From Algibacter lectus (lineage in GTDB: Bacteria; Bacteroidota; Bacteroidia; Flavobacteriales; Flavobacteriaceae), in assembly GCF_900112395.1 (NCBI RefSeq), contig NZ_FOLN01000001.1, positions 682,001 to 746,000 on the forward strand: a stretch of DNA of 64,000 nucleotides, written 5' to 3'. Numbering within the stretch: position 1 is the first letter of the stretch; each line of letters starts with the position of its first letter. Positions 18,396 to 26,589 of this stretch are shown in pieces. The notes beneath the pieces are model-generated. The model had not been told where the DNA came from. It searched no databases and worked only from the letters and a program-made list of their open reading frames with translations. The position numbers were made by a program, and so were the translations under genes.

Positions 18396-19565
18396 TTATA
18401 TATCACCTCCTACCGGAAGTCCACTTGGAACTTGTTCTGGTATGTCTTTATCAAAATCTTCGGAATTTAAACTATTCAAAAATGAAATAATTAAGCTCAT
18501 GTCCATAACCTTTATATTGACTTGCTTAGCTAAAGAATCGATATGTTTTGTTGGAACATGATTGTTTTTAGAAGGTCCATTAGAAATATCCTCATAAAAC
18601 TCTAAAACGGCCTGTAAATCTTTTAATTTACCATTGTGCATGTAAGGCGCTGTATATCTCAAATTTCTTAAACTTGGTGTTCTAAAAGCGTAGGTACTAT
18701 CTACTCCACCATCGGAGAACAGTAATTTCTCATTATCTACAACACCTAAAATATGAGTTTTATAATCAGAAAACATAGGCCCGTTATGGCATAAATTGCA
18801 TTTGGTTGCTTTAAATAATTCGAAACCATCTTTTTCAGCCATAGACAAAGCGTTTTCATCACCTTGAACATACTTATCAAACCTTGAATTTGGTGTAATT
18901 AACGTTCTTTCAAACGCCGCAATAGCTTTCCCTAAATTAACTTTATCAATAGCATTATCTCTCTTAAATGCCTTTTCGAATAAAGTAACATATTCTGGAA
19001 TTTCTTTTAATCGCGCTACAACAACATTCAATATATCATGCTCAGAAATCTTATCACCTCGCATTTCTTCTAATGTTTCTATAGGTAATAATGCTTGCGC
19101 CTCCAATCCTTTAGCTCTATTATCCCAAAACATCGGTGATTCATTTGAATGGTATACTCCTTGAATATCTATTCCATTAAATGCCGTATTTAAAATAGTA
19201 TGCGCATTTCTTTTTACAAAAGGAATATGGTTAGGCTCGTTAAATTTCCGTGTAAAACCTAAACCTTTACCATTTGCACCAATAGAAAGATCTAAAGGTT
19301 CTGCAAACCCAAATTCAGGATGATGGCACGTAGCACACGACACATCTTTATTTCCAGATAAAATAGGATCGTAAAAAAGCAATTTACCTAATTTAACTTT
19401 ATCGGGATTAGAAATATTATCTCGAGGTTCTAAAACATTTTCAGGCAAGGGGATATAACCATCATTATCAGGTTCTATGAGCTCCTTTATGTTTTTTTTA
19501 GTTGAATTGTTACAACCACTAAAAACAATCAAAAAGATAAGATAAATGTTAATATGGAGTTTCAT
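18396..19565 (-). CDS. Di-heme cytochrome c peroxidase / MauG-family lipoprotein
   Basis: A 389-residue protein with a lipobox at Cys18 (FSGC) and two heme c sites, C77-A-T-C-H81 and C256-N-L-C-H260, the order and spacing of bacterial di-heme cytochrome c peroxidases and MauG-like proteins. The YMHNGKL segment near residue 310 is characteristic of the family. It should be a periplasmic lipoprotein that either reduces H2O2 or, as in MauG-like members, oxidises a protein or small substrate. It is the last gene of the GH3-sulfatase-DUF1080-oxidoreductase operon, 105 bp after the previous stop. That context suggests electron transfer linked to sugar oxidation rather than general peroxide defence, though this is only inferred. 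Confidence 0.88.
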   Translation of the reverse strand: MKLHINIYLIFLIVFSGCNNSTKKNIKELIEPDNDGYIPLPENVLEPRDNISNPDKVKLGKLLFYDPILSGNKDVSCATCHHPEFGFAEPLDLSIGANGKGLGFTRKFNEPNHIPFVKRNAHTILNTAFNGIDIQGVYHSNESPMFWDNRAKGLEAQALLPIETLEEMRGDKISEHDILNVVVARLKEIPEYVTLFEKAFKRDNAIDKVNLGKAIAAFERTLITPNSRFDKYVQGDENALSMAEKDGFELFKATKCNLCHNGPMFSDYKTHILGVVDNEKLLFSDGGVDSTYAFRTPSLRNLRYTAPYMHNGKLKDLQAVLEFYEDISNGPSKNNHVPTKHIDSLAKQVNIKVMDMSLIISFLNSLNSEDFDKDIPEQVPSGLPVGGDI

Positions 19566-19670
19566 TAATACTTAAATTAAATTGTTACTTTAAAAGTAGT
19601 TCAACACTGAATCCATAAAAATACAAGCAGAAAAATTACTAGTATAAATTGAATTGAATTTTAAAATCAA

Positions 19671-20852
19671 CTACCAATACTGTACTTTCCCTGTTAACAT
19701 AGCATCTATAGCCAATTGTACTGCCTTTGCAGTATTAGCTCCCGTTTCTACATTAGAAATAGGCTGTTTATTATTAAAAATAGATTCTTTAAAATCTATT
19801 AATGCTTGCTCACTTGGATTTGAATGCACCACATTAATTGGTGTTCCCTTTTCATCATTATAATCTTTTGGAACAGTGGCACCTGATACACCATCAACAT
19901 CGGCATACTTTACTTTTTCTGGTTTCTTATAATAATTTATCCAAGCTTTATTTGTAGTAAGTGTAATAACACCTTTATCTCCGATTACTTTTATCTGATA
20001 GCCTCCAGGAATATTACTTGTAAGACACTTAAATTGGGCTTTTACCCCACTAGGATATTCAAAAATAAGATGCGTATTATCAAATGTTTCTCTTCCATCA
20101 TTCCAAAAATTAACGCCACCTGTTCCCATTATTTTCTTTGGGTTTTCATCCAATACCCAATTCACAAAATCTATTTGATGCGAACTTAATTCAGCCGTTA
20201 AACCACCTGAAAATTCTCTGTACATTCTCCAATTTACGTTTTTTTCATATTTTGCTTCTGGTATTGGTTTTCTCCAGTCTCCTTTTCTATACCATCGGCA
20301 TTCAAAAGATTTTATATTGCCGATTACATCTTCTTTCAACATACCAACAACGTGAGTATATAATCTTGAACTATGATATTGATGTCCGGCTTGAAAAATT
20401 AAATTGGTTGTTGATACTTTAGACACAAGGTTTTCCGATTCTACCAATCCTTTTGCCATAGTTTTTTCACAATAAACATGCTTACCAGCATTCAACGCAT
20501 CCATAGCCATTTTGTAGTGCTCACTAAATGGTGTGGCAATTAAAACGGCATCAACATTTTTATCATTTATTAAATCATTGTATTTTGTATAAGTTTTTGC
20601 TGTATTGTTAGTGGCTTTAAGTCCTTCTTTTAACCTAAAAGGAAGAATATCGCAAACAGCAACTACCTCAAGGTTTTCTATTTTATTGATTAATGATGTT
20701 TGACCAATACCTCTCCCTCCCGTTCCAATAACTCCAATATTAATAGTTTCTTTAGAAAAACCATTAAACTGAAAAGCTCTAAGAGTCGATGTCCCTGCTA
20801 AAAGACCCAAAGAAACTAAACCTCCTTGATGTATAAACCTTCTTCTATTCAT
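19671..20852 (-). CDS. Gfo/Idh/MocA oxidoreductase, Tat-exported
   Basis: A 393-residue protein with a twin-arginine signal (NRRRFIHQ then a short hydrophobic stretch). The Rossmann nucleotide motif is VIGTGGRGIG at residues 41-50. The usual EKP catalytic motif reads E129-K-T, so the lysine is kept but the proline is lost. The C-terminal dimer domain has the SGGLTAELSSHQIDFVNW pattern, with a His typical of sugar oxidoreductases. Tat export implies it folds with tightly bound NAD(P) before reaching the periplasm. It lies 4 bp after a second Gfo/Idh/MocA gene and downstream of DUF1080, in line with oxidation or reduction of a glycoside hydroxyl. Substrate unknown. Confidence 0.88.
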   Translation of the reverse strand: MNRRRFIHQGGLVSLGLLAGTSTLRAFQFNGFSKETINIGVIGTGGRGIGQTSLINKIENLEVVAVCDILPFRLKEGLKATNNTAKTYTKYNDLINDKNVDAVLIATPFSEHYKMAMDALNAGKHVYCEKTMAKGLVESENLVSKVSTTNLIFQAGHQYHSSRLYTHVVGMLKEDVIGNIKSFECRWYRKGDWRKPIPEAKYEKNVNWRMYREFSGGLTAELSSHQIDFVNWVLDENPKKIMGTGGVNFWNDGRETFDNTHLIFEYPSGVKAQFKCLTSNIPGGYQIKVIGDKGVITLTTNKAWINYYKKPEKVKYADVDGVSGATVPKDYNDEKGTPINVVHSNPSEQALIDFKESIFNNKQPISNVETGANTAKAVQLAIDAMLTGKVQYW

Positions 20853-20856
20853 TTAC

Positions 20857-22176
20857 CTATAATTTTGGTTCCCATCCTTTTTCATAATCCCTTTTCCAAT
20901 TTTTCATGGCTCTTTTATTACCTTCTATTTTGCCTGTTTTGGGATCGATGTTAATAGTTTCACCTACATCTTGCGCAATGTTACCCAAATGGCACATCAT
21001 GGTGCTTATACTTGCATCTTCGATAGGAGCATTTAGTTTCTCCCCTAAACGAATGGCATTAAAAAAGTTAGCAATATGTGTGACATCCAAACCACCACCA
21101 CCAACGGTATTAGTAGTTTCACTTTTAACTTTTTCATCAACAGTTTTTATTAATTCCCCGTCTAAACCAAACAATTTATAATTATTTCTACTTAATGTTA
21201 TAACACCTTTGCTACCGTAAATTGATGCTCCACGACCTGGTTGACTAGGTTGAACTTTACCTCTGCTATGTCCTGTCCATGTAATTAATTTATCATCATA
21301 TTGGTAAGTTACTTCTTGATTGTCTGGAAATTGCCAATCATCATCAAATGTATATTTCCCTCCAAAGGAAGTTACTTTATTTGGAAGATCGACACCTAAT
21401 GCCCAACGACATATATCAATCTCATGTGTTCCATTATTATGGATTTCACCAGTTCCCCAAGATTTAAACCAATGCCAATTATAAGGATGTACATTATCTC
21501 TAAAAGCTTCCCTTGGTGCTGGTCCTTGCCATAAATCCCAATTGAGAGTTTTAGGAACATCAACTAATTTACCAGTCCCTATAGAACCTCTATTCGCAGA
21601 ATAATAGGCTTCGCCTTTGTATACGTTACCAATAATACCTTCTTTTATCTCTTTAACAGCTAATGCACTAGATTGAGCAGAACGCTGTTGGTTACCCATT
21701 TGAACTATTTTTTTATATTTCCTTTGGGCAGCAACTAATAATTCATTTTCATGAGGATTATGGCTACATGGTTTTTCAACATAAACATGTTTACCTGCTT
21801 GTAATGCCATAATTGCCATTGGAGCATGCCAATGCTCTGGTGTGGCAATAAATACAGCATCTACATCTTTATCATCTAAAATTTTCCTAAAGTCTTTTTC
21901 TACTTTAGGCACGTAACCAATATTCTTTTGTAAAAAAATGTTGTGTTCATCAATTACGTCATCATCAACGTCGCATGTATATATAATTTTAGCATACTCA
22001 TATTTATGTATAGCTTGAGTTAAAGATTTGGCTCTACTTCTTACACCAATAACAGCAACATTTATAGTTTCGTTTGCATTAAATATATTTTTACCAAAAC
22101 TTAACTGAGGAACAATAAGAGTCCCCATTGTTCCCATAGCCGTTTGCTTTATAAATTTTCGTCTAGACGATTCCAT
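20857..22176 (-). CDS. Gfo/Idh/MocA oxidoreductase, Tat-exported (second copy)
   Basis: A 439-residue protein starting with a Tat signal (SSRRKFIKQ). The nucleotide-binding loop is less canonical (VAVIGVRSRAK), while the catalytic E134-K-P motif is intact. The GTGEIHNNGTHEIDICRWAL segment (the conserved substrate-side His region) and a C-terminal KNWKRDYEKGW are typical of the secreted 'Gfo/Idh/MocA' group common in Bacteroidota and Planctomycetota. It is clearly a paralogue, not a duplicate, of the 19671-20852 protein. It sits 14 bp after the DUF1080 gene and 4 bp before its partner. In known 3-keto-glycoside routes such enzymes form keto sugars that DUF1080 proteins cleave; that role is inferred here. 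Confidence 0.9.
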   Translation of the reverse strand: MESSRRKFIKQTAMGTMGTLIVPQLSFGKNIFNANETINVAVIGVRSRAKSLTQAIHKYEYAKIIYTCDVDDDVIDEHNIFLQKNIGYVPKVEKDFRKILDDKDVDAVFIATPEHWHAPMAIMALQAGKHVYVEKPCSHNPHENELLVAAQRKYKKIVQMGNQQRSAQSSALAVKEIKEGIIGNVYKGEAYYSANRGSIGTGKLVDVPKTLNWDLWQGPAPREAFRDNVHPYNWHWFKSWGTGEIHNNGTHEIDICRWALGVDLPNKVTSFGGKYTFDDDWQFPDNQEVTYQYDDKLITWTGHSRGKVQPSQPGRGASIYGSKGVITLSRNNYKLFGLDGELIKTVDEKVKSETTNTVGGGGLDVTHIANFFNAIRLGEKLNAPIEDASISTMMCHLGNIAQDVGETINIDPKTGKIEGNKRAMKNWKRDYEKGWEPKL

Positions 22177-22190
22177 ATTATTGATTTAAT

Positions 22191-23600
22191 TTAATTGAAC
22201 TCTCTTATTTTAATACTTCTGAAGTTTACTGTATTTCCGTGGTCTTGCAACAAAATATGTCCTGCTGACCATTGTCCAAAATTTTCCCAGTTTTTGTACT
22301 TGCTGTATGCCACAAGTGCTTTAAACATTTGGGAGAATCTATCGTATTCTATAACTTTTTCATTATTTAACCAATGTTCTACCTTACCATCTTTAACTAC
22401 AATTCTAGCTTTGTTCCAATTGCCAACACCTTTAAAAACTTTTTTTCTACCTGCAATTGTTAATCCTTCAGCAGTTATCAAATCATACAGAGAACCAACG
22501 GTTCTATTACCATTAACGCCCGCCTTAGCATCAGGATGATTTTTATCATCTAGAATTTGAAACTCGCAACCAATAGCAGCCCCTTTACCTTTATTAAGTT
22601 CTGGATTTACAAAATACTTAATTCCGCTATTTGCACCTTCAGTAATTCTAAACTCCAATTCTAATTCAAAACTACTAAATAGATCTTCTGTAATAATATC
22701 TCCAGGACCTGTTGACTCCGCTCCATCTGTAGCCAGAACACTTAAAACACCCTCTTTAATTTCCCAACCGGTTTTAGGGAAATCGATGCGCTTAGCACCT
22801 CGCCAACCTTTATTTGTTTTACCATCCCAAAGTAATCGCCACCCTAACCGTGCTTCGTTTTCTGTAATTGTATTTACCAAATAACTTTGCTCGACAACCT
22901 GAGGGTTTTGGCTCCAACTCTCCTTTTTTAAATTGTTGGTTTTAATTTTAATATTTCGCCATTTTATTTGTTTTCCGTCTTTGCTTTTATTGCCGCCAAT
23001 ACTGTGTACTTGCAAGGCTATAAAGCCAGAGGCAGCATCATCATCAACCAGATTTGCACATTGCACTCCATTAATCCATGTTTTTATTGTATTACCAATA
23101 GCCTCAATTCTGCAAGTATTCCAGATTCCATTTTTATAAGCTTTTCTACCTTTTTCATTTAAAGATAACGGATATAGCCAACCACGTTTTCCTTCTTCAA
23201 AAACCCCTCCACTAAATGCTCTTTCACTGGGGTCTAATTCAAATTGATAGCCATGCACTCTTCCGTTATTATATTCAGCTAAACTTTTAGATCTAAATTG
23301 TACACCAGAATTTACTACTGGGTCAACAATTACTTCAAATTCTAAAATAAAATCTGAATATTCTTCAACACTACATAAAAAGCTATTTGGAGTTTTTAAA
23401 GTAGAGATTCCAACAATCTCGTTATTTATTACTTTGTATTCTGCTTTTCCGTTAAGTTGTTTCCAACCATCTAGATTTTTACCGTTAAATAACATTTTCC
23501 AGCCCTCATTGTTTGACTGAGAATAGCTATTATTTGCATTAATCCCTGTGACAATTAACACTAAAAAAAACATCCATTTGTAATTAAAAAATTCTCTCAT
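22191..23600 (-). CDS. Double-domain DUF1080 protein (3-keto-disaccharide hydrolase family)
   Basis: A 469-residue secreted protein with a signal peptide ending NSYSQ. It carries two DUF1080 (3-keto-disaccharide hydrolase, LamG-like jelly roll) domains, about residues 33-215 and 255-469. Both start with the family's W-x-x-LFNGKNLDGW-type motif (WKMLFNGKNLDGW; WRLLWDGKTNKGW) and end with the strand containing FRSIKIREF or its equivalent. Characterised members of the family cleave glycosidic bonds of 3-keto sugars without acid/base hydrolysis. The next two genes encode exported Gfo/Idh/MocA oxidoreductases, which could supply the keto intermediate. The tandem fusion could mean two specificities or one catalytic plus one binding domain. 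Confidence 0.88.
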   Translation of the reverse strand: MREFFNYKWMFFLVLIVTGINANNSYSQSNNEGWKMLFNGKNLDGWKQLNGKAEYKVINNEIVGISTLKTPNSFLCSVEEYSDFILEFEVIVDPVVNSGVQFRSKSLAEYNNGRVHGYQFELDPSERAFSGGVFEEGKRGWLYPLSLNEKGRKAYKNGIWNTCRIEAIGNTIKTWINGVQCANLVDDDAASGFIALQVHSIGGNKSKDGKQIKWRNIKIKTNNLKKESWSQNPQVVEQSYLVNTITENEARLGWRLLWDGKTNKGWRGAKRIDFPKTGWEIKEGVLSVLATDGAESTGPGDIITEDLFSSFELELEFRITEGANSGIKYFVNPELNKGKGAAIGCEFQILDDKNHPDAKAGVNGNRTVGSLYDLITAEGLTIAGRKKVFKGVGNWNKARIVVKDGKVEHWLNNEKVIEYDRFSQMFKALVAYSKYKNWENFGQWSAGHILLQDHGNTVNFRSIKIREFN

Positions 23601-23634
23601 TTCAAATAAGTTTTATTCCTATTTATTCAAATTA

Positions 23635-25146
23635 TTACGTTCTTGTAATTACCCCGCTATCCCTAGTCTCATTGTATAATTGAAACAACTCATTTACTTT
23701 ATTCTTAAATTTCGGGTTTGTAATGAGGTTGTCCTTTTCATTTTCTGTAGGGTTTTTACTTAAATTAAACAACGCGAATGGCATTCTATTACGATCGGTT
23801 TTGTCCTTTTTATCAAGCTGAATAATTAATTTCCAACCATCTTTTATAATAATGGTTTGTTTACCGGTACCCGATTGCGTCATAAGAAACGGATGAACTT
23901 GTTTGTTTTCACCTTTTAAAAGCGGTAACAAACTTGAAGAATCCATAGCGTTATTTCCTTCTATTTTTTGATTTGTGATATCGGCTAAAGTTGCCATAAT
24001 ATCTATTCCTAAAATTGGAGTATTCGAAACTGTATTTGCTTTAATTTGACTTGGCCACCAAGCGATAAATGGAACTCTATGTCCACCCTCGTACATTTGA
24101 TTTTTACCTCCTCTATAAATATCGTTCGATTGATGTCCCGATTTGATGGTTTTTGGTTTTAATAAACCACCATTGTCTGATGTAAAGATGATTAACGTAT
24201 TATCATAAACACCTTTCTTTTTCAAGGCATCAACAAGCATTTCCATTTGTACATCTAATTCTTTCACCATATCTAAATGACTAGAAGGTGTTGTGCCTGC
24301 TATTTTGGTACCATTCATTTTTTTAGAAGGTGTGTGCGGTAAATGCACAGCCTGTGAGCAATAGTACATAAAGAAAGGATCTTCATCTGAAGCATTTTCA
24401 ATAAAACCTACCGCCTTATCTATTAATAATTTCCCTGAATTATAAGGGTTCCAATAGCTATCGCCTAAGCCTTCTTTTTTATCAAGTTTAACATTAAGCT
24501 TGCTCATTTTTTCTTGAGTGATTAACACGATTTCTGAGTCTTTATTTAAAGGCATCATCACGCCATTTTCGTACACAGCATAAGGCTCTGCTTGTATTCC
24601 TGCAGGATACATAAAACTATAGTCAAATCCATTTTGAACAGGACCTTTATCTATCACTTTAGAAATATCGACATCCAATTCATGTTCAATACGAGGCGAA
24701 TCATACACGACATTTGGGTTATCTTTTCTTGCAAAATCCATCCCGAATCCCCATTTCCCAAAGAAAGAAGTTTGGTATCCAGCATTTTTCATGAGTTTGC
24801 CTAAAGTAAGTTGATTTGGTTCTATTGGCGAAGGCCTATAAGCACCCCAAACACCCCAAGGCGCATAACTTCTGTAACAATGATTTCCAGACATTATTGC
24901 ATAGCGCGTTGGTGCACACAATGCTGCTGGTGTATGCGCATCTGTAAAAGCCATACCTTCTTTTGCAAGTTTATCTATATTTGGTGTTTCAAGAATAATA
25001 TTTTTAGAATGTTTTTCTCGATAATATGAAATATCTCCAAGTCCAATATCATCGGCTAAAACAACAATAACATTAGGTTTTTCTTGAGCAAAGACAAACG
25101 TTGTAAAAACGATATAGCAATAAACAAATAGTGTGTTCTTTTTCAT
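23635..25146 (-). CDS. Sulfatase, S1 family (arylsulfatase A-like)
   Basis: A 503-residue secreted sulfatase with a signal peptide ending FVFAQ. The modification site is C77-A-P-T-R, and the LADDIGLGDISYY metal motif at residue ~30 is of the arylsulfatase A kind. GKWGFGMD and TSDNGG motifs follow. It lies 35 bp after another sulfatase and 34 bp before the DUF1080 gene in the GH3 operon. It should desulfate a sugar in the periplasm before or after GH3 or keto-sugar processing. The sulfate position is not predictable from motif reading. Confidence 0.9.
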   Translation of the reverse strand: MKKNTLFVYCYIVFTTFVFAQEKPNVIVVLADDIGLGDISYYREKHSKNIILETPNIDKLAKEGMAFTDAHTPAALCAPTRYAIMSGNHCYRSYAPWGVWGAYRPSPIEPNQLTLGKLMKNAGYQTSFFGKWGFGMDFARKDNPNVVYDSPRIEHELDVDISKVIDKGPVQNGFDYSFMYPAGIQAEPYAVYENGVMMPLNKDSEIVLITQEKMSKLNVKLDKKEGLGDSYWNPYNSGKLLIDKAVGFIENASDEDPFFMYYCSQAVHLPHTPSKKMNGTKIAGTTPSSHLDMVKELDVQMEMLVDALKKKGVYDNTLIIFTSDNGGLLKPKTIKSGHQSNDIYRGGKNQMYEGGHRVPFIAWWPSQIKANTVSNTPILGIDIMATLADITNQKIEGNNAMDSSSLLPLLKGENKQVHPFLMTQSGTGKQTIIIKDGWKLIIQLDKKDKTDRNRMPFALFNLSKNPTENEKDNLITNPKFKNKVNELFQLYNETRDSGVITRT

Positions 25147-25181
25147 AATTAAATAGAATTACTCTTTTTCTAAATCAAGTT

Positions 25182-26588
25182 TTATTTATCTAATACTGGG
25201 TTTCTTTTTTCATCAATACGTTTTACGGCATTAACCTCGTAAATGCGTTTTAATTGCCATAAAGGACGTTCTAATTCAGCTTCCCAATTAAACAATGTTT
25301 TATACATTTCACGCACCTTTTTTGGGTGTTTTAAAGCTAAATCATTATTTTCAGTAATATCTTCGGCTATGTTATATAGCTCTGCCGGACGATCTGGGTA
25401 ACGCAATAGTTTCCAATCACCTTCGCGTACTACGCCCCTATTTTCAATTTTCCAAAATAACCTTTCGTGCGGTGCGTTATTATTTTTATTGGTGATAAAA
25501 GGCATTAAATCTACACCATCTAACCCTTTTAATTCGGATGCATTACCACCTGCAATATTTACAAATGTTGGCACCATATCTAACATGCTAATCGCCTTTT
25601 TGTATTCTGTTTTTGGTTTGATTACTCCTGGTAATTTCATAATAAAAGGCACGCGTATTCCGCCTTCTAAGAAATTAGATTTACAACCACTTAGTGGATA
25701 ATTAGATGTTTCGGTTCCGTCTGGGCCTCCATTATCATTAGAAAAAACAATAAGTGTATTTTCTTCCAAACCAAGTGCTTTCAATTTTTTAAGAATGGTA
25801 CCACAAGCACGATCTAAAGCCAAGGTCATTGCTGCAAGCTTTTTACGGTTTCCTGTTAAACCTTTTATTTTCGCCAAATCTTCATCGGTGGCTTCCAACG
25901 GAGAATGAACTGCATTAAAAGAAACATACATAAAAAATGGCTCTTCCTTATGACGTTCCATAAAATCGCAAGCCTCATCGGCAATGGCATCTGTTAAATA
26001 TTTTTTTGGTTCTTCAAACAAACCAAATCCCTTTTCCATTCTATCTTCAGGGCGATCTAAAGCTGCTTTTAAGCTTAACGGCCAGAAACTTCTAGCACCA
26101 CCTCTAAAACCATAAAACTCATCAAAACCTCTATTTAATGGGTGATATCTATCAGCATTACCTAAATGCCATTTCCCTAAAACAATCGACTTGTATCCTA
26201 ATGGATTCAAATAATCTGCAACCGTATTAATCCCTAAAGGCAAGCCCATTTCGTCACCTAATAATTTAGAAGAATCACTCATGTATCCAGGTACATTATT
26301 TTCTTCAATACCATAACGTTGTTGATACATTCCGGTTAACAATCCGGCTCTCGATGGTCCACAAACCGAATCTGTAGTGTAGGCTTCATTAAAAACCATA
26401 CCTTCAGCTGCTAAGTTATCTAGGTTTGGAGTTGGAAACGTTTTACTTCCTTGAAAACCAAAATCGTGATACCCAGCATCATCTGCGAAAAGAAAAATAA
26501 TATTTTTCTTCTGTGCTGATACATTCAAAAATGAAGTGCTTATTAAAAAAGCACCTAATACTAATTTTATAATCTTGAATTGTTTCAT
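25182..26588 (-). CDS. Sulfatase, S1 family (CGPSR motif)
   Basis: A 468-residue secreted sulfatase with a signal peptide ending NVSAQ. The modification site is C76-G-P-S-R, with the FADDAGYHDFG metal motif at about residue 35. GKWHLGNADRYHPLNRGFDEF and FSNDNGG segments match the common exo-acting galactose/N-acetylgalactosamine-sulfatase-like group. It begins 1 bp after the GH3 stop, so translation is probably coupled. The tight pairing with GH3 suggests the two act in sequence on the same oligosaccharide end, but this is inference. Confidence 0.92.
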   Translation of the reverse strand: MKQFKIIKLVLGAFLISTSFLNVSAQKKNIIFLFADDAGYHDFGFQGSKTFPTPNLDNLAAEGMVFNEAYTTDSVCGPSRAGLLTGMYQQRYGIEENNVPGYMSDSSKLLGDEMGLPLGINTVADYLNPLGYKSIVLGKWHLGNADRYHPLNRGFDEFYGFRGGARSFWPLSLKAALDRPEDRMEKGFGLFEEPKKYLTDAIADEACDFMERHKEEPFFMYVSFNAVHSPLEATDEDLAKIKGLTGNRKKLAAMTLALDRACGTILKKLKALGLEENTLIVFSNDNGGPDGTETSNYPLSGCKSNFLEGGIRVPFIMKLPGVIKPKTEYKKAISMLDMVPTFVNIAGGNASELKGLDGVDLMPFITNKNNNAPHERLFWKIENRGVVREGDWKLLRYPDRPAELYNIAEDITENNDLALKHPKKVREMYKTLFNWEAELERPLWQLKRIYEVNAVKRIDEKRNPVLDK

Positions 26589-26589
26589 T

